Assembly (NCBI GenBank): GCA_016800925.1
Contig: JABCPU010000191.1
Span: 61,114-125,113, forward strand
DNA from: Suillus spraguei
Taxonomy: Eukaryota > Basidiomycota > Agaricomycetes > Boletales > Suillaceae
Direction of reading: 5' to 3'
DNA length: 64,000 nucleotides
Below the pieces are notes generated by a model. That model did no database searches and was not told the origin of the DNA. It saw only the letters and a list, made by a program, of their open reading frames with translations. The position numbers and the translations under genes were made by a program. Positions 35,462 through 47,455 of the stretch are shown piece after piece; the first letter of the stretch is position 1; the number at the start of each line of letters is the position of its first letter.

Positions 35462-36308
35462 GTAGCATCGCATGATACTATCAGACCTCGAACTTCTGAC
35501 GTGAATAAGGTAGTTTTGGAATTGGTTGTCACGACCTTGGATGCGAAAGGCATTTGGACAGTATTTGCAAGACCAGTGTCCAGATTTTTTATCGACCCTC
35601 TCGCCACGATTGAAATTGTCAGTTATAAAGAATGAGACAGGAAGGAAGTGCAATTGCTCTGAATTGATGGAGAAAGCTGGTTGCTATGGCTATATAAGGC
35701 GAGGAAGTTATCAAGATATCGTTTACTGTGATCAGTGATTCCCTGCGCAGGATGGCGGACTTCTGCCCACAGCACTAACTGTCGGTTGCTTTAGATCTCC
35801 GCTTCGAGAATTCCAGACTACCTCGCGATGAGTCATGCAAACATGCCTCCCTATACACGGTATTACCAAGAGTACGTTGTCGTGGGGATACTGGAGCACT
35901 ATTTTCCGAGAGAAAAATGACAGCGAACGTGGTATATAAACATATCTTATTATGACTCACGCTAGAAAACGTCCAAAGGTGAACAGAACGCTTGTGCGTT
36001 GTATCCTGGATTTTGAAATATCAAACGAAACTTTGTGGAAAAAACGATCGGCTGGAACGGGCACGGTCTGCAAGGCAACCAAGGTCAAACCTCTATAGCG
36101 GAGGCTACGGCGCTATCTACCGAGGGCTGACTACCGCACCGCTGCGGCAGAACAAGGCAGAGGACTGCCTACCATGAATCAGAACTGTACCAGGACCCGG
36201 GCCTGATCCCTGCGCTACACCTTGTTATCCCATCTCCACGTAACCCTGCACTGCACTCCCTACTACACCGCAATTTGATATCCAGCATCAGAATCCAATC
36301 AGCACGAA
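35462..36308. other. Unassigned region
   Basis: No gene recognised. A short plus-strand phrase GGYGAIYRG (about 36096-36125) resembles a kinase glycine loop, but nothing else of a kinase follows. Confidence 0.3.
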
Positions 36309-37887
36309 TCACGAATCAGCCGGCCAAATGTGAGAGGAGATCACAGGTTGTTGTACGTTGACTCTGGTGGTAAAGACACCAAGGGTGATCTCGTCGTCCT
36401 GGACGACAGTGGATAAAATGCCATCATTCGTGGATTTGTGCAGGTTAAGCACCATCCGAGAGATAAGAGTGGCAGACATGCTAGAGATCATATTCAGAAT
36501 CGATCCGTGTTTATTACACCAATCACCCACCAAGAAGTAAACACAGCTAGGTTTCCCCTGGTGATAACCTTGTCAATCGTCAGGAAACAGCCAACCTGAT
36601 TGTAAGATGCGAGTGTGTGCTCACTGAACCACACTAAATACTAGTGGTGTGAGCACGCGACTCAATCACTATATCATTCGTTGACTCACGTAGTATGTCA
36701 GAATATTGGGTAGATTAATCAATGTCATCACTCTGCATGAACGCAGATTAGTTTCACTCGAATCACAGTTTTACTGGCAGTCTTACGCGAAATACATGGT
36801 ACCTGTATTTTCTTAGTTCAGAATTCATATCACAGATGTGACGAAAAAACAGTACCATCTTGAAATATGATGTCAAGGATATTTCCGCTGGATGGAGATA
36901 ACAGCATGGATCCCCTAGTCTTGTAAGCCCTAAAGACTGTGAGGACAAAGATGAGTAGTTCGTAGATAAAAACTGCAATCCAAGCCACCCCATAACCTGC
37001 AAGTGGAAGGTAGTAGTATAATCAATGCATGCAACGTCACTGGAAGTTCACTAACGGATGGCTCTGCCGCGACTGAGTTGAGTAGGCGCAGATACCGATG
37101 AAGGAAATGACATACTTCTCTGCTGTGAGTGTGTTATGACAATCACTTCCTGAGATGTAAATCGCAGTATTCGAATTATCTCCAAAAGTACCCGCCTAAA
37201 AAGATCAGCGGAATGCAGAGTGCAAAAGGATGTGCAAAGACGTACAGACGCTCCTCCTGTAAGAGCAAGGCCGATGATCACCATACAACTAAGCAGGCGC
37301 CTGCTACGACCGTATAGAGCATAAATACGCAGAGTCAACGTAACTGAAAATCTTTTAGGACATGTATTTCTCGAGATCAACTTTCCACTCACGGCAAACA
37401 GTGATTTGTTGAAGAAAAAAAAACAGCTCTCTGGCTAGCATGTATCTCGAACAGCTAAGAATTTGGTAAGAACAACGATATATATTCAATGAGTAATGTT
37501 GAAACCTCTGCAGAAATAAGCTGTGAGCCTGCCATCGGGGTAGAATAACGAAATCATCGAACCTCATCTGAAACAGCGGGCAGGAAATCGATAAACAAGC
37601 CAAAGATGTTGCCGACATAAGCAAGATAGCGATTGACGAGAAATAACATTGCAGACAGTATTTTCGGACGACGCCAAATAAACGTGATTTCTTCTGGGAG
37701 GGTCACCGCATGATCGTACATTAGAACACCTGTGATATTTGTTATCATCCTGAGAACAAAGATGGAAAGCCCCAGTACTGTTTGCTACAAGATCGGCGTA
37801 CAAGTGAAATAACCTGGTAAATCGTAATGTCAATACCATAACATTTGTGAACATCACTCACAATTGCTGTTTTTCGGTGATATCCAT
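36309..37887 (-). CDS. DUF6533 seven-transmembrane protein, copy D
   Basis: Start at 37887 (MDITEKQQL), then LYADLVANS, VLMYDHAVTLPEEITFIW, RPKILSAMLFLVNRYLAYVGN, LRIYALYGRSRRLLSCMVI, CTLHSADLFRRVLLEIIR and the C-terminal LISRMVLNLHKS, ending at 36309. This copy is the most diverged of the four and lacks the flanking helicase fragment, so it probably predates the A-B-C amplification. No frameshift was found in the segments checked. It belongs to a basidiomycete membrane-protein family of unknown function. Confidence 0.7.
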
Positions 37888-38487
37888 TGCAATGAGGCAA
37901 TGTGCGTTGTGCGATATAGGAAGTGAGGGTTGAGAATGCTCGACGCACTATTATAATAGCATTAAATACATGTTACCAGGAATCAATACATGCGCATAAA
38001 CGTTGAAGTTGCCGAAACGCAAATTGTTACATCATGATGATGATCCACGTTAGAAACGTGGATCTACAAGGATAACCAGGAATAACCAGGAATAACCGGC
38101 TGTCTCAAACGGTAATAGGCTATGAGAAAGGCACGCCATAAATTCGAAACATCCACCGAGTACTAGAAGTCCGTAGTGTCGCAATCTAGACCAGAATTCA
38201 CTTATTGTTGGAGCGATAATGGGTTGACGCACGCGCATATATTTAAAATATGTTGAACCAGTAGCTGGCACGAGGATAGCAATGTTCGAGCATCTCACGT
38301 TGGGCCTCATCAATGATTAAGGAGAGAACTCCGAGTCTGGCTTGATCATCGTCACCATGGATTGATCGATCAGTGCGGACCCCGCACAAGCCCCATAACT
38401 CGGGTTAACTTGAACGACTTTGCAAAAGTGACTCGAGACCCACGTTTACACATCATGTGAACCAATCACTCAGACGCGGGACATACT
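37888..38487. other. Unassigned region with a perfect hairpin
   Basis: No gene recognised. 38041-38063 is a perfect ten-base-pair hairpin (GATCCACGTT-AGA-AACGTGGATC), followed by three near-identical ATAACCAGGA units. Confidence 0.4.
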
Positions 38488-39090
38488 AACTACATCGATG
38501 TAAGACCGCTCGACAGCAACATAGAATCGATATTCCATGTCTCATCCTCATTTGCATCATGGTTAGTGCTGTGGGCAGAACTATTTCGAGGTAGTTCTGC
38601 CGGCAGAACTGGCAGAACCATGTCCTGCCAACGTGGCAGATGGCAGAATCACGCGCGATATTTTAAACATGCAAGACTACTAACTACATCGATGTAAGGC
38701 CGCTCGACAGCAACATAGATTCGATATTCCACGTCCCATCTTCATTTGCATCATGAATCTTCGAGATAGTTCTGCCGGCAGAACCATGTTCTACCAACGT
38801 GGCACAATCACGTGATGTTTTAAACATGCAAGACTACTAACTACGTCGATGTAAGACCGCTCGACAGCAACATAGAATCGATATTCCACGTCCCATCTTC
38901 ATTTGTATCATGAATCTTCGAGGTAGTTTTGCCGGCAGAACCTGGCAGAACCATGTTCTGCCGACGTGGCAGGTGGCAGAATCACGTGGTGTTTTAAACA
39001 TGCAACTAACTACATCGATGTCAGACCGTTCGACAGCACCATAGAATCGATATTCCACGTCCCCATCTTCATTTGCATCATGATCCGTGA
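38488..39090. repeat. Tandem repeat, four units of about 157-194 bp
   Basis: The phrase TACATCGATGTAAGACCGCT and the following CGACAGCAACATAGAATCGATATTCCACGT recur at about 38491, 38685, 38842 and 39011. Between them lies a GC-rich palindromic block containing GTTCTGCCGGCAGAAC and further GGCAGAAC or GTTCTGCC copies, shortened in some units. The last unit merges into the C-terminal coding part of the hAT transposase remnant, so the array derives from the 3' end of that transposon. Confidence 0.8.
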
Positions 39091-39780
39091 CTATAATTTT
39101 ATCCTCGATCGCTGCAGGCACCAATCCCTCATCGACGCACTGCAGTTCTGCGAAGTCAAATGCACTCCCTTCCTTCCCATCCACATTCCAGTCCGAGGGA
39201 AATTCTGTGCCCATCGTTTTTTCCGCATTACGAATATCTTCTAGTCGAGCAAACTCAGCATCAATATCATTGATTCGGGACCTTCGAGATTGTCACTGGA
39301 GACTGCTGAAAGTGGGGGAACGAATGCAAAGTCGGCTTCGAGCTGTTTGGCAACCTCCGTATCAATTCCGGGAAGTTCGGTTGTGTGCATGTGAGTGTGG
39401 TGTCGTCGTGTTGGTTTGCCGTCAGTAACATTCTTAAGGTGGATGTGATAGCGAAGATTAGCGCGGACCTTGCCAAGTGTCTCGGATGTGCGAACTGAAA
39501 GATTGCAGCGCTTGCCGAACTGCGTACCACCAAGGTCTGAAAAGAGCCGTTCAAACTCGGCCGCATGTGGGACAATGGATAGGATGATAATTGCAAAAGC
39601 CTTCAGTGGGTGTGCGTCGGAGTTGACTGGGAGATTCTCCCACCAAGCTAGTCCGTCCGCCTGGCCACCAGCAAATGGTGCGTGGCAGACATTATATGCC
39701 TCAAGGTCTATGACAAGTGTGTCGGCCTTTGCTTTACTCCACTTCCACTGCAGTGTGATTTCCAAAGTCACTTTGACCAT
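39091..39780 (-). pseudogene. hAT-family transposase, C-terminal dimerisation region
   Basis: Minus-strand reading from 39780: AWWENLPVNSDAHPLKAF, ILSIVPHAAEFERLFSDLGG, KRCNLSVRTSETLGKVRANL. This is the hAT C-terminal dimerisation domain. After a frame change at about 39240 the tail continues (DWNVDGKEGSAFDF, VPAAIEDKIIVTDHDANED) into the tandem repeats. The N-terminal half with the catalytic DDE residues was not found upstream, so this is a fragment, not an autonomous element. Confidence 0.8.
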
Positions 39781-40622
39781 GAATTCAAATGGACGGCCAC
39801 TCGACCAGTATCTGCTGGAGTTGGCAGAAGTAGCATCCCCCTAGCCATTGAGAGCTTTACAAAAATTAGCATGTGCCCGCGGCAAGAACCATGATATCCG
39901 GATTTAGGTCACCGATAACGCCAAGCTTCTGTTCGACATCAACGGTCACGGCGATTGTGTCGTGTAGAGGTTCGACGGCTTGCATCTCCGTAGGCGATGA
40001 AAAAATCACGTTCTGGGACTGGACCAAGATCAGTCAACATTTATTGGCCTGGTCACACTTTCTATTACGTCCACTCACTTGCTATCTTCTTCATTGCATC
40101 CGCTTCGTTCGACCTTGCCATGAAATTATGGAACACAAAATCACACAAGAAGATAGGACAAATAAAGGGACATAGTCTTATGCATGGTTTATACTTACTG
40201 ATTGTTATAGACGGACAGACACGTAGGCGGACAGACCTGGACAGACCCGGACCCAGAAATTCGGACTTTCTGCAAGTTGCGACGTTGATACTTCTCAGGG
40301 CTACAATATCAAATGACTATGCTGACTCACCGACTAGTTGCCAATTAAGTCAGTTAGTGCTGACTGACTATTTTTGGTCAATACTGACTGACGCCTGACA
40401 ACACTGAGATTCAAAAATGACATGCCAGGAGTAAAAGCAAACCATCTCTTGCCACATTTTATCGGGAAGTCAAATCCTTGCACTCGTGATGAATCGCACT
40501 GCAACTATCTCGTCATCACTTTTTCGAGGGGGATTGACGTGGCTAAGGTGCACAACATTGCCATCGCGTTCGCTATCACATATATAATGGGCACTGAGTA
40601 TCATATGACTTTCCAGTAGGCT
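39781..40622. other. Unassigned region
   Basis: No gene recognised. 40205-40260 is rich in GGACAGACC-type repeats and 40310-40410 in GACTGACT/AGTCAGT repeats, including the self-complementary stretch AGTCAGTTAGTGCTGACTGACT. These may belong to the hAT remnant. Confidence 0.3.
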
Positions 40623-42073
40623 ATGTTCTCCACTCCATCCTTATTGATAATCCTGACTTTCTCAATCACGGCATCGCCCGTTGAAGTTCGCAATTCCCCC
40701 ATCACGCTCCCCATGACCAGGAGGTTAACATCCTCCAATGTCACTGACCTCTTACGACACGATGAAGCTCGCCTGGCGGCCTTCAGTGAATACAGCACCC
40801 ATGACCGACGTGCTTATGTCCCTTTGTTAAACACGGAACTGAACTACGTCGTATCAGTTGTCATTGGCGCGGGGGAGTGTAAGTTCAATACTGGAGAAAA
40901 CATGCGGCTGCTAATGTATTATTGAAGACAACTTGATTGTCGACAGCGCTAGCGTGATGACATGGGTTGGAGCCAGCACTCCGTTCGAGAGCAGCAATGT
41001 CGGCGTCAACACTGAAGAGCCTTTGGCGTTCGATTACGGTTATGGCTCATTCAAAGGTATGACATACAACAATATCATAAGTTGAAAATACCTACGATTA
41101 GTATCTATAGGAACTTTATTTAAAGATACAATATATCTCACTGAAGAGATCATCATCCCCCAGATGCAAATCGGTGTTGCTTCTGAGTCGGAGGGCATCG
41201 CTTTTGACGGTATCCTTGGCATCGGGCCTACAGCGGCGGGCCTCGGCGCAACATATTCACCAGAAGACGCGATCCAGACTGTCACTGACCGCCTGTTTGG
41301 ACAAGGCACCATTTCTGAGCGTGCTGTTGGTGTCTTTTTCCAGCCCAGCATTAGGGATGAAGTCACCCTTGGAGAGCTTTCCTTTGGTGAAGCCGACCAT
41401 GACTGGTACACCGACAACATTGAATACACGTAAGGCACCTCGGCTTTTGGATCAATCCAGATAGTGATTGTTCTGTTTCAGTGATATCACCGACACCTCC
41501 GAAGCATCGGTGCATTGGGGTATCAATCAGAAGATCACCTACGGAAATACAGATATCTTGGACTACACCACTGGCATCGTGGACTGTGGTTTCACCTTCC
41601 TTTACATTGCCTCCGGTGTGTATTTAGAGTGCAGCGAGTAATATTGGTTTCATCAGCGTTCGATAGATGCCTTTGAGAAGTACAAGGATTTAACCGGCGG
41701 TACTGTGAATCCGGCGAATGATCTTCTCCAGATTTCCCCTGACCAGTACGCTGCTCTACGTGACTTGAATTTTCATATTGGCGAGTACGTCAATTCTGTC
41801 AGCCCTTACACCCTTTGTTCACCAATTGCACAGGGGACCTTTAGTCTCAACCGTAATGCGCAAATCTGGCCTCGTTTTCTCAACCACGTTATAAATGGCG
41901 GTAGTAACGATGATATATTTCTCATCGTTAAAAGCTTTAGAACACCCACTGGCACAAATATTGACTTTATTAATGGCTACGTATTCCTCCAGCGTTTCTA
42001 CACTGTGTTCGATAGCGGCAGGCGCCAAGTCGGTTTTGCCCCACACTTGTTCACTCGTTCCTTCAGCAACTAA
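40623..42073 (+). CDS. Polyporopepsin-like aspartic protease (A1), unusual active-site triads
   Basis: Five exons: 40623-40878, 40928-41056, 41111-41429, 41482-41615, 41667-42073; every intron is GT-AG and keeps frame. A signal peptide (MFSTPSLLIILTFSITASPV) and a propeptide-like part precede the mature region, so it should be secreted. The first active-site motif is EYNLIVDSASVMTWVGA, where the family has VDTGSSNTWVGA; the second is GIVDCGFTFLYIA, where DSGTT is usual. Both catalytic Asp residues remain but the following T/S-G pairs are SA and CG. Other family marks are GILGIGPTAAGLG and LGELSFGEAD. The gene appears intact; whether it is active is uncertain. Confidence 0.85.
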
Positions 42074-42821
42074 TATAGAATTACCAAAGTATACGAAACA
42101 TTGTTTTCAGACGCAAAGCAGTATGTGCATTTGTATGATGCTTCAAAGGGAATTTGAATAAAGTGCGCGATACACAACGTCAAGTGTGCGATATACCAGC
42201 TACTGGCTACTTCACAATATATAATATGGCTCTCCAGCGGTCCAAGTTGATCTCTCTGATGTCGAGTTTCTTGACAGCCTCCTTGTAAGGTTGACAATTT
42301 CGTCTGTTGAGTAATTCTTCCCAGTCCTCCTCACATCTCTTTTGCTTCGTGTAAGTTCCTGCATGTACCATAGGTGGGATTTCCCATGCAATGACCTGAT
42401 GGTGCACATCGAGACCTTTGTTGACTTTAAATATTGTGTTTCACACAATGGACTTGACGGCGTGACAATCCTCGTCAGAGATATAATATGCGAGCTGAAA
42501 TGAGTTGCTCAAAAGTACGTGGCAAGACTCGAAATTCTTTTGGGTTGTATTTCAATGCGGGCAAGGGAGGCTGTATTGGTTTGAGTGAGTAATGTTGGCG
42601 CTGGAGATGGCGAACAGCATCATGATAGACATGTGCATCTTTGCAAAAACTAAGTTCCAGTAGTTGAATTATAACGATATTGTTGGGTATCTTGATGACA
42701 TCAAGCCTCCTGCTGTATGATATCAGCCGTCAGATCTAGTTCATGTTCCGACTCCACGCCAGCGGAGTTACCATATTTGGTAACTCCACGGCTTTCCATG
42801 CCCGTCTCTCAACTGAAATGG
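42074..42821. other. Intergenic region
   Basis: No gene, RNA or repeat was recognised here. Confidence 0.4.
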
Positions 42822-42823
42822 TA

Positions 42824-43597
42824 CAGTCAACTCCCTCCTAACGCATACCTCTCGGGATAGCCCTGGAGGTATGGCTTATTAGGGAGTATGGGGTATTCAA
42901 GAGAGCCATATTCCACCGCTCTGAGGACACAAAATTTGTGCTTGCTGACATTAGTATTGCTCTAGTAGGTACTATGAAGCTATTTACGAGAAAAATAATC
43001 AGTCAACACTGTCTTTCATGCCCTGCATTTCAACCGCAAGAGTCTGCTGTCCAAACAACCCTAACATCACCTAGAGCTTGCAGGCAAATGGTTCGTCGAA
43101 GGTCCCAAGGTATTTCCTCAGTGTTAGGGCTGCCTGTAGCGCTTCGCAATGTGTCAGGCCTGGCGCAGCCACATCAATGTCCGTGTTGTCGTCGTCATCA
43201 TCATTGCCTCCAGCTGCAGCCTTCTCTTTCCTGCATTATCCAACCACTCCTGGTCACTGTTTGATATGGGCCGGCAGCCCCTCAAGCCTTGTCTTCCGGT
43301 CTCGTATCTGACGTTGAAGCTTTGCTAAGCCCTTTTTTAGGATCTCCACAGGCTTCATAATGACAAAGAAGTTGAGTTTCGGACCATCCTGAGATATGGA
43401 TTACATAATAAATTTTCCTATTTTGGTGGTACATTGGCATCATCCGACCCAAGGTATGGGTTATGATTGTCAAAAATACCTGTGGTTATGCCTATGGGTT
43501 ATGCTCACAAAATCCCCGCAAACCAACTCGGAATCCAAAAATGTATGTCCTATGAGGAGTATGGTTATACTGGTATGTGTTAGGAGGGAGTCAACTG
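42824..43597 (-). mobile_element. Deleted pogo/Fot1-like Tc1-mariner element
   Basis: Terminal inverted repeats of about 26 bp (left CAGTCAACTCCCTCCTAACG, right complement CAGTTGACTCCCTCCTAACA) are flanked by TA (42822-42823 and 43598-43599). On the minus strand, about 43230-43072 keeps a clean reading frame with an acidic run, then VAAPGLTHCEALQAALTLRKYL, the type of C-terminal tail found in pogo/Tigger-like transposases. The DDE catalytic region has been lost, so this is a 774-bp internal-deletion relic. Confidence 0.75.
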
Positions 43598-43798
43598 TAC
43601 TACAAACTATATATAGTATATCCTCCCGCGGATTGCTTCTGTGGTAGACTGGTAACCAGCCCATCTAGTATCGCTATCATGGATGATGCAATGTGAAATA
43701 TAAAAATATGTTACCCTTGTAGGTCTCCCAAACGACGCCTATCATGCGTCTTAGAGGCTGGCATCGTACATACGTCTGAGCCTCAACGCTCGCGACAG

Positions 43799-44158
43799 CT
43801 ACACACTAGTTTCATGTACATGCGTCATGCATGACGTCAAAGTGCAGTTCAAACAGTAGCATAAAATATTCCAAGTCTTTGAAGCTAGAATTGGCCCCGA
43901 GATATCCTGGGAGGGCGCGATCCAATATGAATTTACATGGTATGTATGCAGCCTGATGATACCGAGTTGTGCGAGACAAGAATCCACAAGGGTCCAAAGT
44001 GATTTGAGAAGAGGGACTCTGATAGTTCCTGTATTAGTCTGCCCAGTGGAGGTTGAGTATCTTATATCGCGTATACACATACCGTAGTAGACAACAAATA
44101 TTACTAGTACTACTTGCGCGATCGGGTTGTCAACGTAGACATATCTGCTGTATCTCAA
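43799..44158 (-). pseudogene. Possible DUF6534-type membrane protein relic
   Basis: A minus-strand frame with hydrophobic segments (IAQVVLVIFVVYYGMCI; PLLKSLWTLVDSCLAQLGII followed by HTYHVN). The spacing resembles the start of DUF6534 proteins (YG-T-Q-- and a W-LDT---ALVTHA-Y-YLVTN motif), but the match is by eye and there are stops just upstream. It could instead be a chance hydrophobic frame. Confidence 0.28.
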
Positions 44159-44348
44159 GAAATACTAAGAATGCGTAGGTACAAAACTATTCGTACTTGG
44201 GTTATCACAATATACTTATCCGAGAACATCAAACGAAAACGAAAACAAACTTGTACGTTGCTAATCATGCTAAAGAGTACTGTGATCGTCACATAGAAAA
44301 TTAAAAAATAACATGCACCGAAAACTGTCACTGGACGAGAACGACGAG

Positions 44349-47300
44349 TTAGTGCGTACCTGACCCAGCCTTCACCTTCTCCACCATCTCACCATTGTCC
44401 GGCGCGTACTCAAAAGTCTCTGGGCTGCCGTTGAATGATCCGAAGAAGGGAGTAGCCGGACTGAGAGTAGATGGGGTACGAGACGAGTAAGTGAGCGCCG
44501 GAGATACGAGAGTAGGAGACCTCATGTCATTTTCGAATGATAGTTGTTGTGCCAAAGAAGGCGACTTCTGCGCAGAATTGTATGCTTTTGAGGACACAGA
44601 AATGGAATCATGGCGTTGATCCTCTTGATCATCTGACCGAGGCCGGGGTGCTTGTGGCGAATGGATATTGTTTTGAGGACTATTGTCAGGTTTATCGTTG
44701 GTACTGAATGTAGTGATAGTGCTGTTCAGGTTATTGGAGCGGCTGTCCGCGTGCTGATAAATGTGCTGGGATGAATTCGACGCTAGAGGGGAACGAGGGA
44801 GAGTAGCGACTTGTGCCTGCTGCCGCAGAGAAAGGTGCGAACGCGAAGAGAACTGAGCGCGATGGTGCGACTGTAAAGGAGAACACTTGGAATCAAGATG
44901 CTGGGGTGGCGCAACAATTTCGATGGCACGACTGGGCGGTTTCGAAATTCTGACATTACCAACGTCCCCGCCGAAATGCAACTCCTCTTGATAATGGGTA
45001 CGAAGATGGTCATAATGTGACCTGGACTCCAGTTGATGTTGGCCGAGAGTATGGAAGTCGTCCTCGGAGATTGGCGGCAGAGCATCGCCAAAGAACTTCG
45101 ACCGGCTCGCCCCGCCCAGGATTCGACCAGTGAGCGTATAAGCAGCATTCTGCTCCGGGGCTTGGAATACCTGCGCATTCGCATTGAGTTTGCTTCCGGA
45201 TTCTAGTCGTCCAGATGAAGAGGCGCGCCGAGGGACAGTGCAATTGCGTGGGTGCATAAATTGCTGTTGGATCTGCAGTTGTTGGTACTGTTGTTCGCGT
45301 ATCCTTGCGTGAGCCTGGAGGATGAGCTCCTCGGCGGGAGTGAAGCCGTTCCTTGCTTGTATCTGGCTGCGAGGCTGCTGTGCAGACGGCTGGGCGCCAG
45401 CCGTGTACAGTGTTGCATTTGCGAGGGCTTGAAGATGGGCGCGCCGAGCATCATGCTCTTGGTCAAGTGTCGACCCCGTGTAAGCACGTGTCAAATTCAG
45501 GTTGTGTTGCAGTGACTGCACAAGGTCATCGGTGTAGTGATTCGATTGAAGGTCTTGGTACCTAGTCGACGGAGAGCTGTCGTACGGATAATCAAGATGG
45601 CCTGGCAGCGATGTAGATACAGGAATGTTTCCTGCTGACAGGGAAGCGAGATTCAGATTCGGATAAGAGTGGTGAATACTCGGTGGGGAAATCTCGTTAC
45701 GAAGTTGACTAATGACGGGGATGTCACGGGCACGATTTACTTGGGTCTTTCGAGCGTGAGCTTGGAGCTCTTGGCCACGAAGGTTGAGAAGAGCAGCTTG
45801 AGCGATTGTCAAACGGGCTGGAGACTGGTCCCCGTTCTTGGATACTCTCTCTGACCGCTAACACAAGACACATGAATCAGTTCAAAGTAAAGCACGTCTC
45901 AATCAGCAGACTGACCCTTAACTCCCGTTGTTCGGCACTGTCAGCAAAACGGACGGAAATCCTACATCCAGGGTCATTCCATCCACGGACCATTCGACCG
46001 TGCAGGCGTTCGATGGTATCCTCTGCAGCAGTACGAGTCTCGAGTCTGTACTAGGCGGATCAATTACAGAATTTCGATTTCCAGAACAAACTGACCGAAC
46101 GAAAGCTATTATCCGAGGGGGTTCACTCAGCTTGGTTTTAAAGAAGCGGCTGCTCTTGATAGTGTAAGGATGCACCAAAGCAGCAAGGCTCTGTGCTTCT
46201 ATGTAAATCACGGTGGATATGTGGACATCAGCGTCACATACCTCTTCATCAATCGAGAGCGGAAGTCTGAAAAGAGATATTTAGTACCGAACTGAGCTCG
46301 TGCCGAAGTGGCCCTTACCCTTCGATGTACAGGTTAGTGGACAACCCATCCTTCAGTTTTTCCATTCGCGCCTTGAAAGAATCTTCATCATGCTCTATTT
46401 GAGAGGGACTTTGCTGGGCATAGACCGTTCCAGGTATGCGATGAATTTGCTGTATCGGGAACTTTTGAGAATGCGGGTGTATACAAGAACAATGAAATGA
46501 CCTTTGAAAACGACGGATGTAGATTGCGATATTTACGAAGACCCTCGATACATTTTTCTGCTGAGTCGACGTCGTTGAACCTTGGCAGGAATGTGAGGTG
46601 AACAATCGCACAAAATATATATCCACCTACAAAACGAAGCCGTACCCTCTGTTTACCCGAACGTGAGCTTTGGAATATCGTGCCGTAGCAAAACCGGACA
46701 TACGTTGGTTTCTCGCTCACATGCCTAGTGAACGATCTCACACTCTTTACCTCGCCAAATGGGCGGGTGAGAGCAAAGAGCTCCTGCTCCGGAAAATGAG
46801 GGGGCAGTCCATTGATATACACATTTGGGGTACGGTGTGATGGGTGAGACGCGCCAGGAAGGCGCAGGGAAGGCGTCTCGGGACTCAACGACAACTGTGA
46901 GTCGCTCGAGTCAGGAAACATGTGGTCATACGAAAATTGCAAGCCTGTCGGACAGGGGACGCTATATGAGGCTGCAATCCGATGCAGAATGTGAGCAAGT
47001 CGGGGAGACAACAACTGATAAAATAAAACCTCACGAGAATTGGATGAAACTGCGGTAGAAAGATCGTAAGACGACGCCGTACCATTTTCTTGTAGCTTGA
47101 GGGACGGATTATTTGGTCTAGTAACAACGTTGTTTGAAGACATAGAGATAGTATTAGAATACGAAGAATTGCTGAGCTTAGGACTGCCGATGCTAAAGTT
47201 TTGAGACGGAGAGACAGAAAGGCTGGGCTGAGATGAAGTACTACTACTGAGGATATTATTGCGCGGCGAGGAATCTGAATCTGGCGGTGTAGGTGGCGCT

Positions 47301-47455
47301 TGACGAGAAGAGACTGGAGTGTTCAGTACGGTGTCACAAGCAGTAGCGACTGAGGCGCTATGTTCAAGATGCTGAGATTGTTTGTTATCGAAGGTAGGAG
47401 AAGCTGGGAAAGCCTGTACGGCAGATTGCGGTGGCAAAGAGCAAGAAAGGCTCAT
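44349..47455 (-). CDS. Two-RRM RNA-binding protein with long Q/S-rich C-terminus
   Basis: The start at 47455 gives MSLSCSLPPQSAVQAF and a Ser/Pro-rich N-terminal region of about 200 residues. RRM1 starts at NVYINGLPPHFPEQEL, is split by short introns (about 46690-46570) and continues FNDVDSAEKCIEGLRKYRNL. RRM2 starts at TNLYIEGLPL and, after an intron, runs through LVHPYTIKSSRFFKTKL, RIIAFVR, TAAEDTIERLHGRMV and CRISVRFADSAEQREL. The last exon (to 44349) is low-complexity, rich in Gln, Ser and His, starting around LTIAQAALLNLRGQEL. The tandem RRM layout recalls the RBMS/MSSP group of single-strand nucleic-acid-binding regulators. No disabling change was found. Exact splice sites were not all resolved. 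Confidence 0.8.

Noticed and set aside
36090..36130. Kinase glycine-loop-like phrase GGYGAIYRG
   Set aside because: No VAIK, HGD, DFG or APE sequence follows in any frame; too short to call a kinase fragment.
43630..43720. tRNA-like stretch (GTGGTAGACTGGTAACC)
   Set aside because: It has a D-loop-like phrase but no matching acceptor stem, anticodon arm or T-loop GTTCRA box in the right place.
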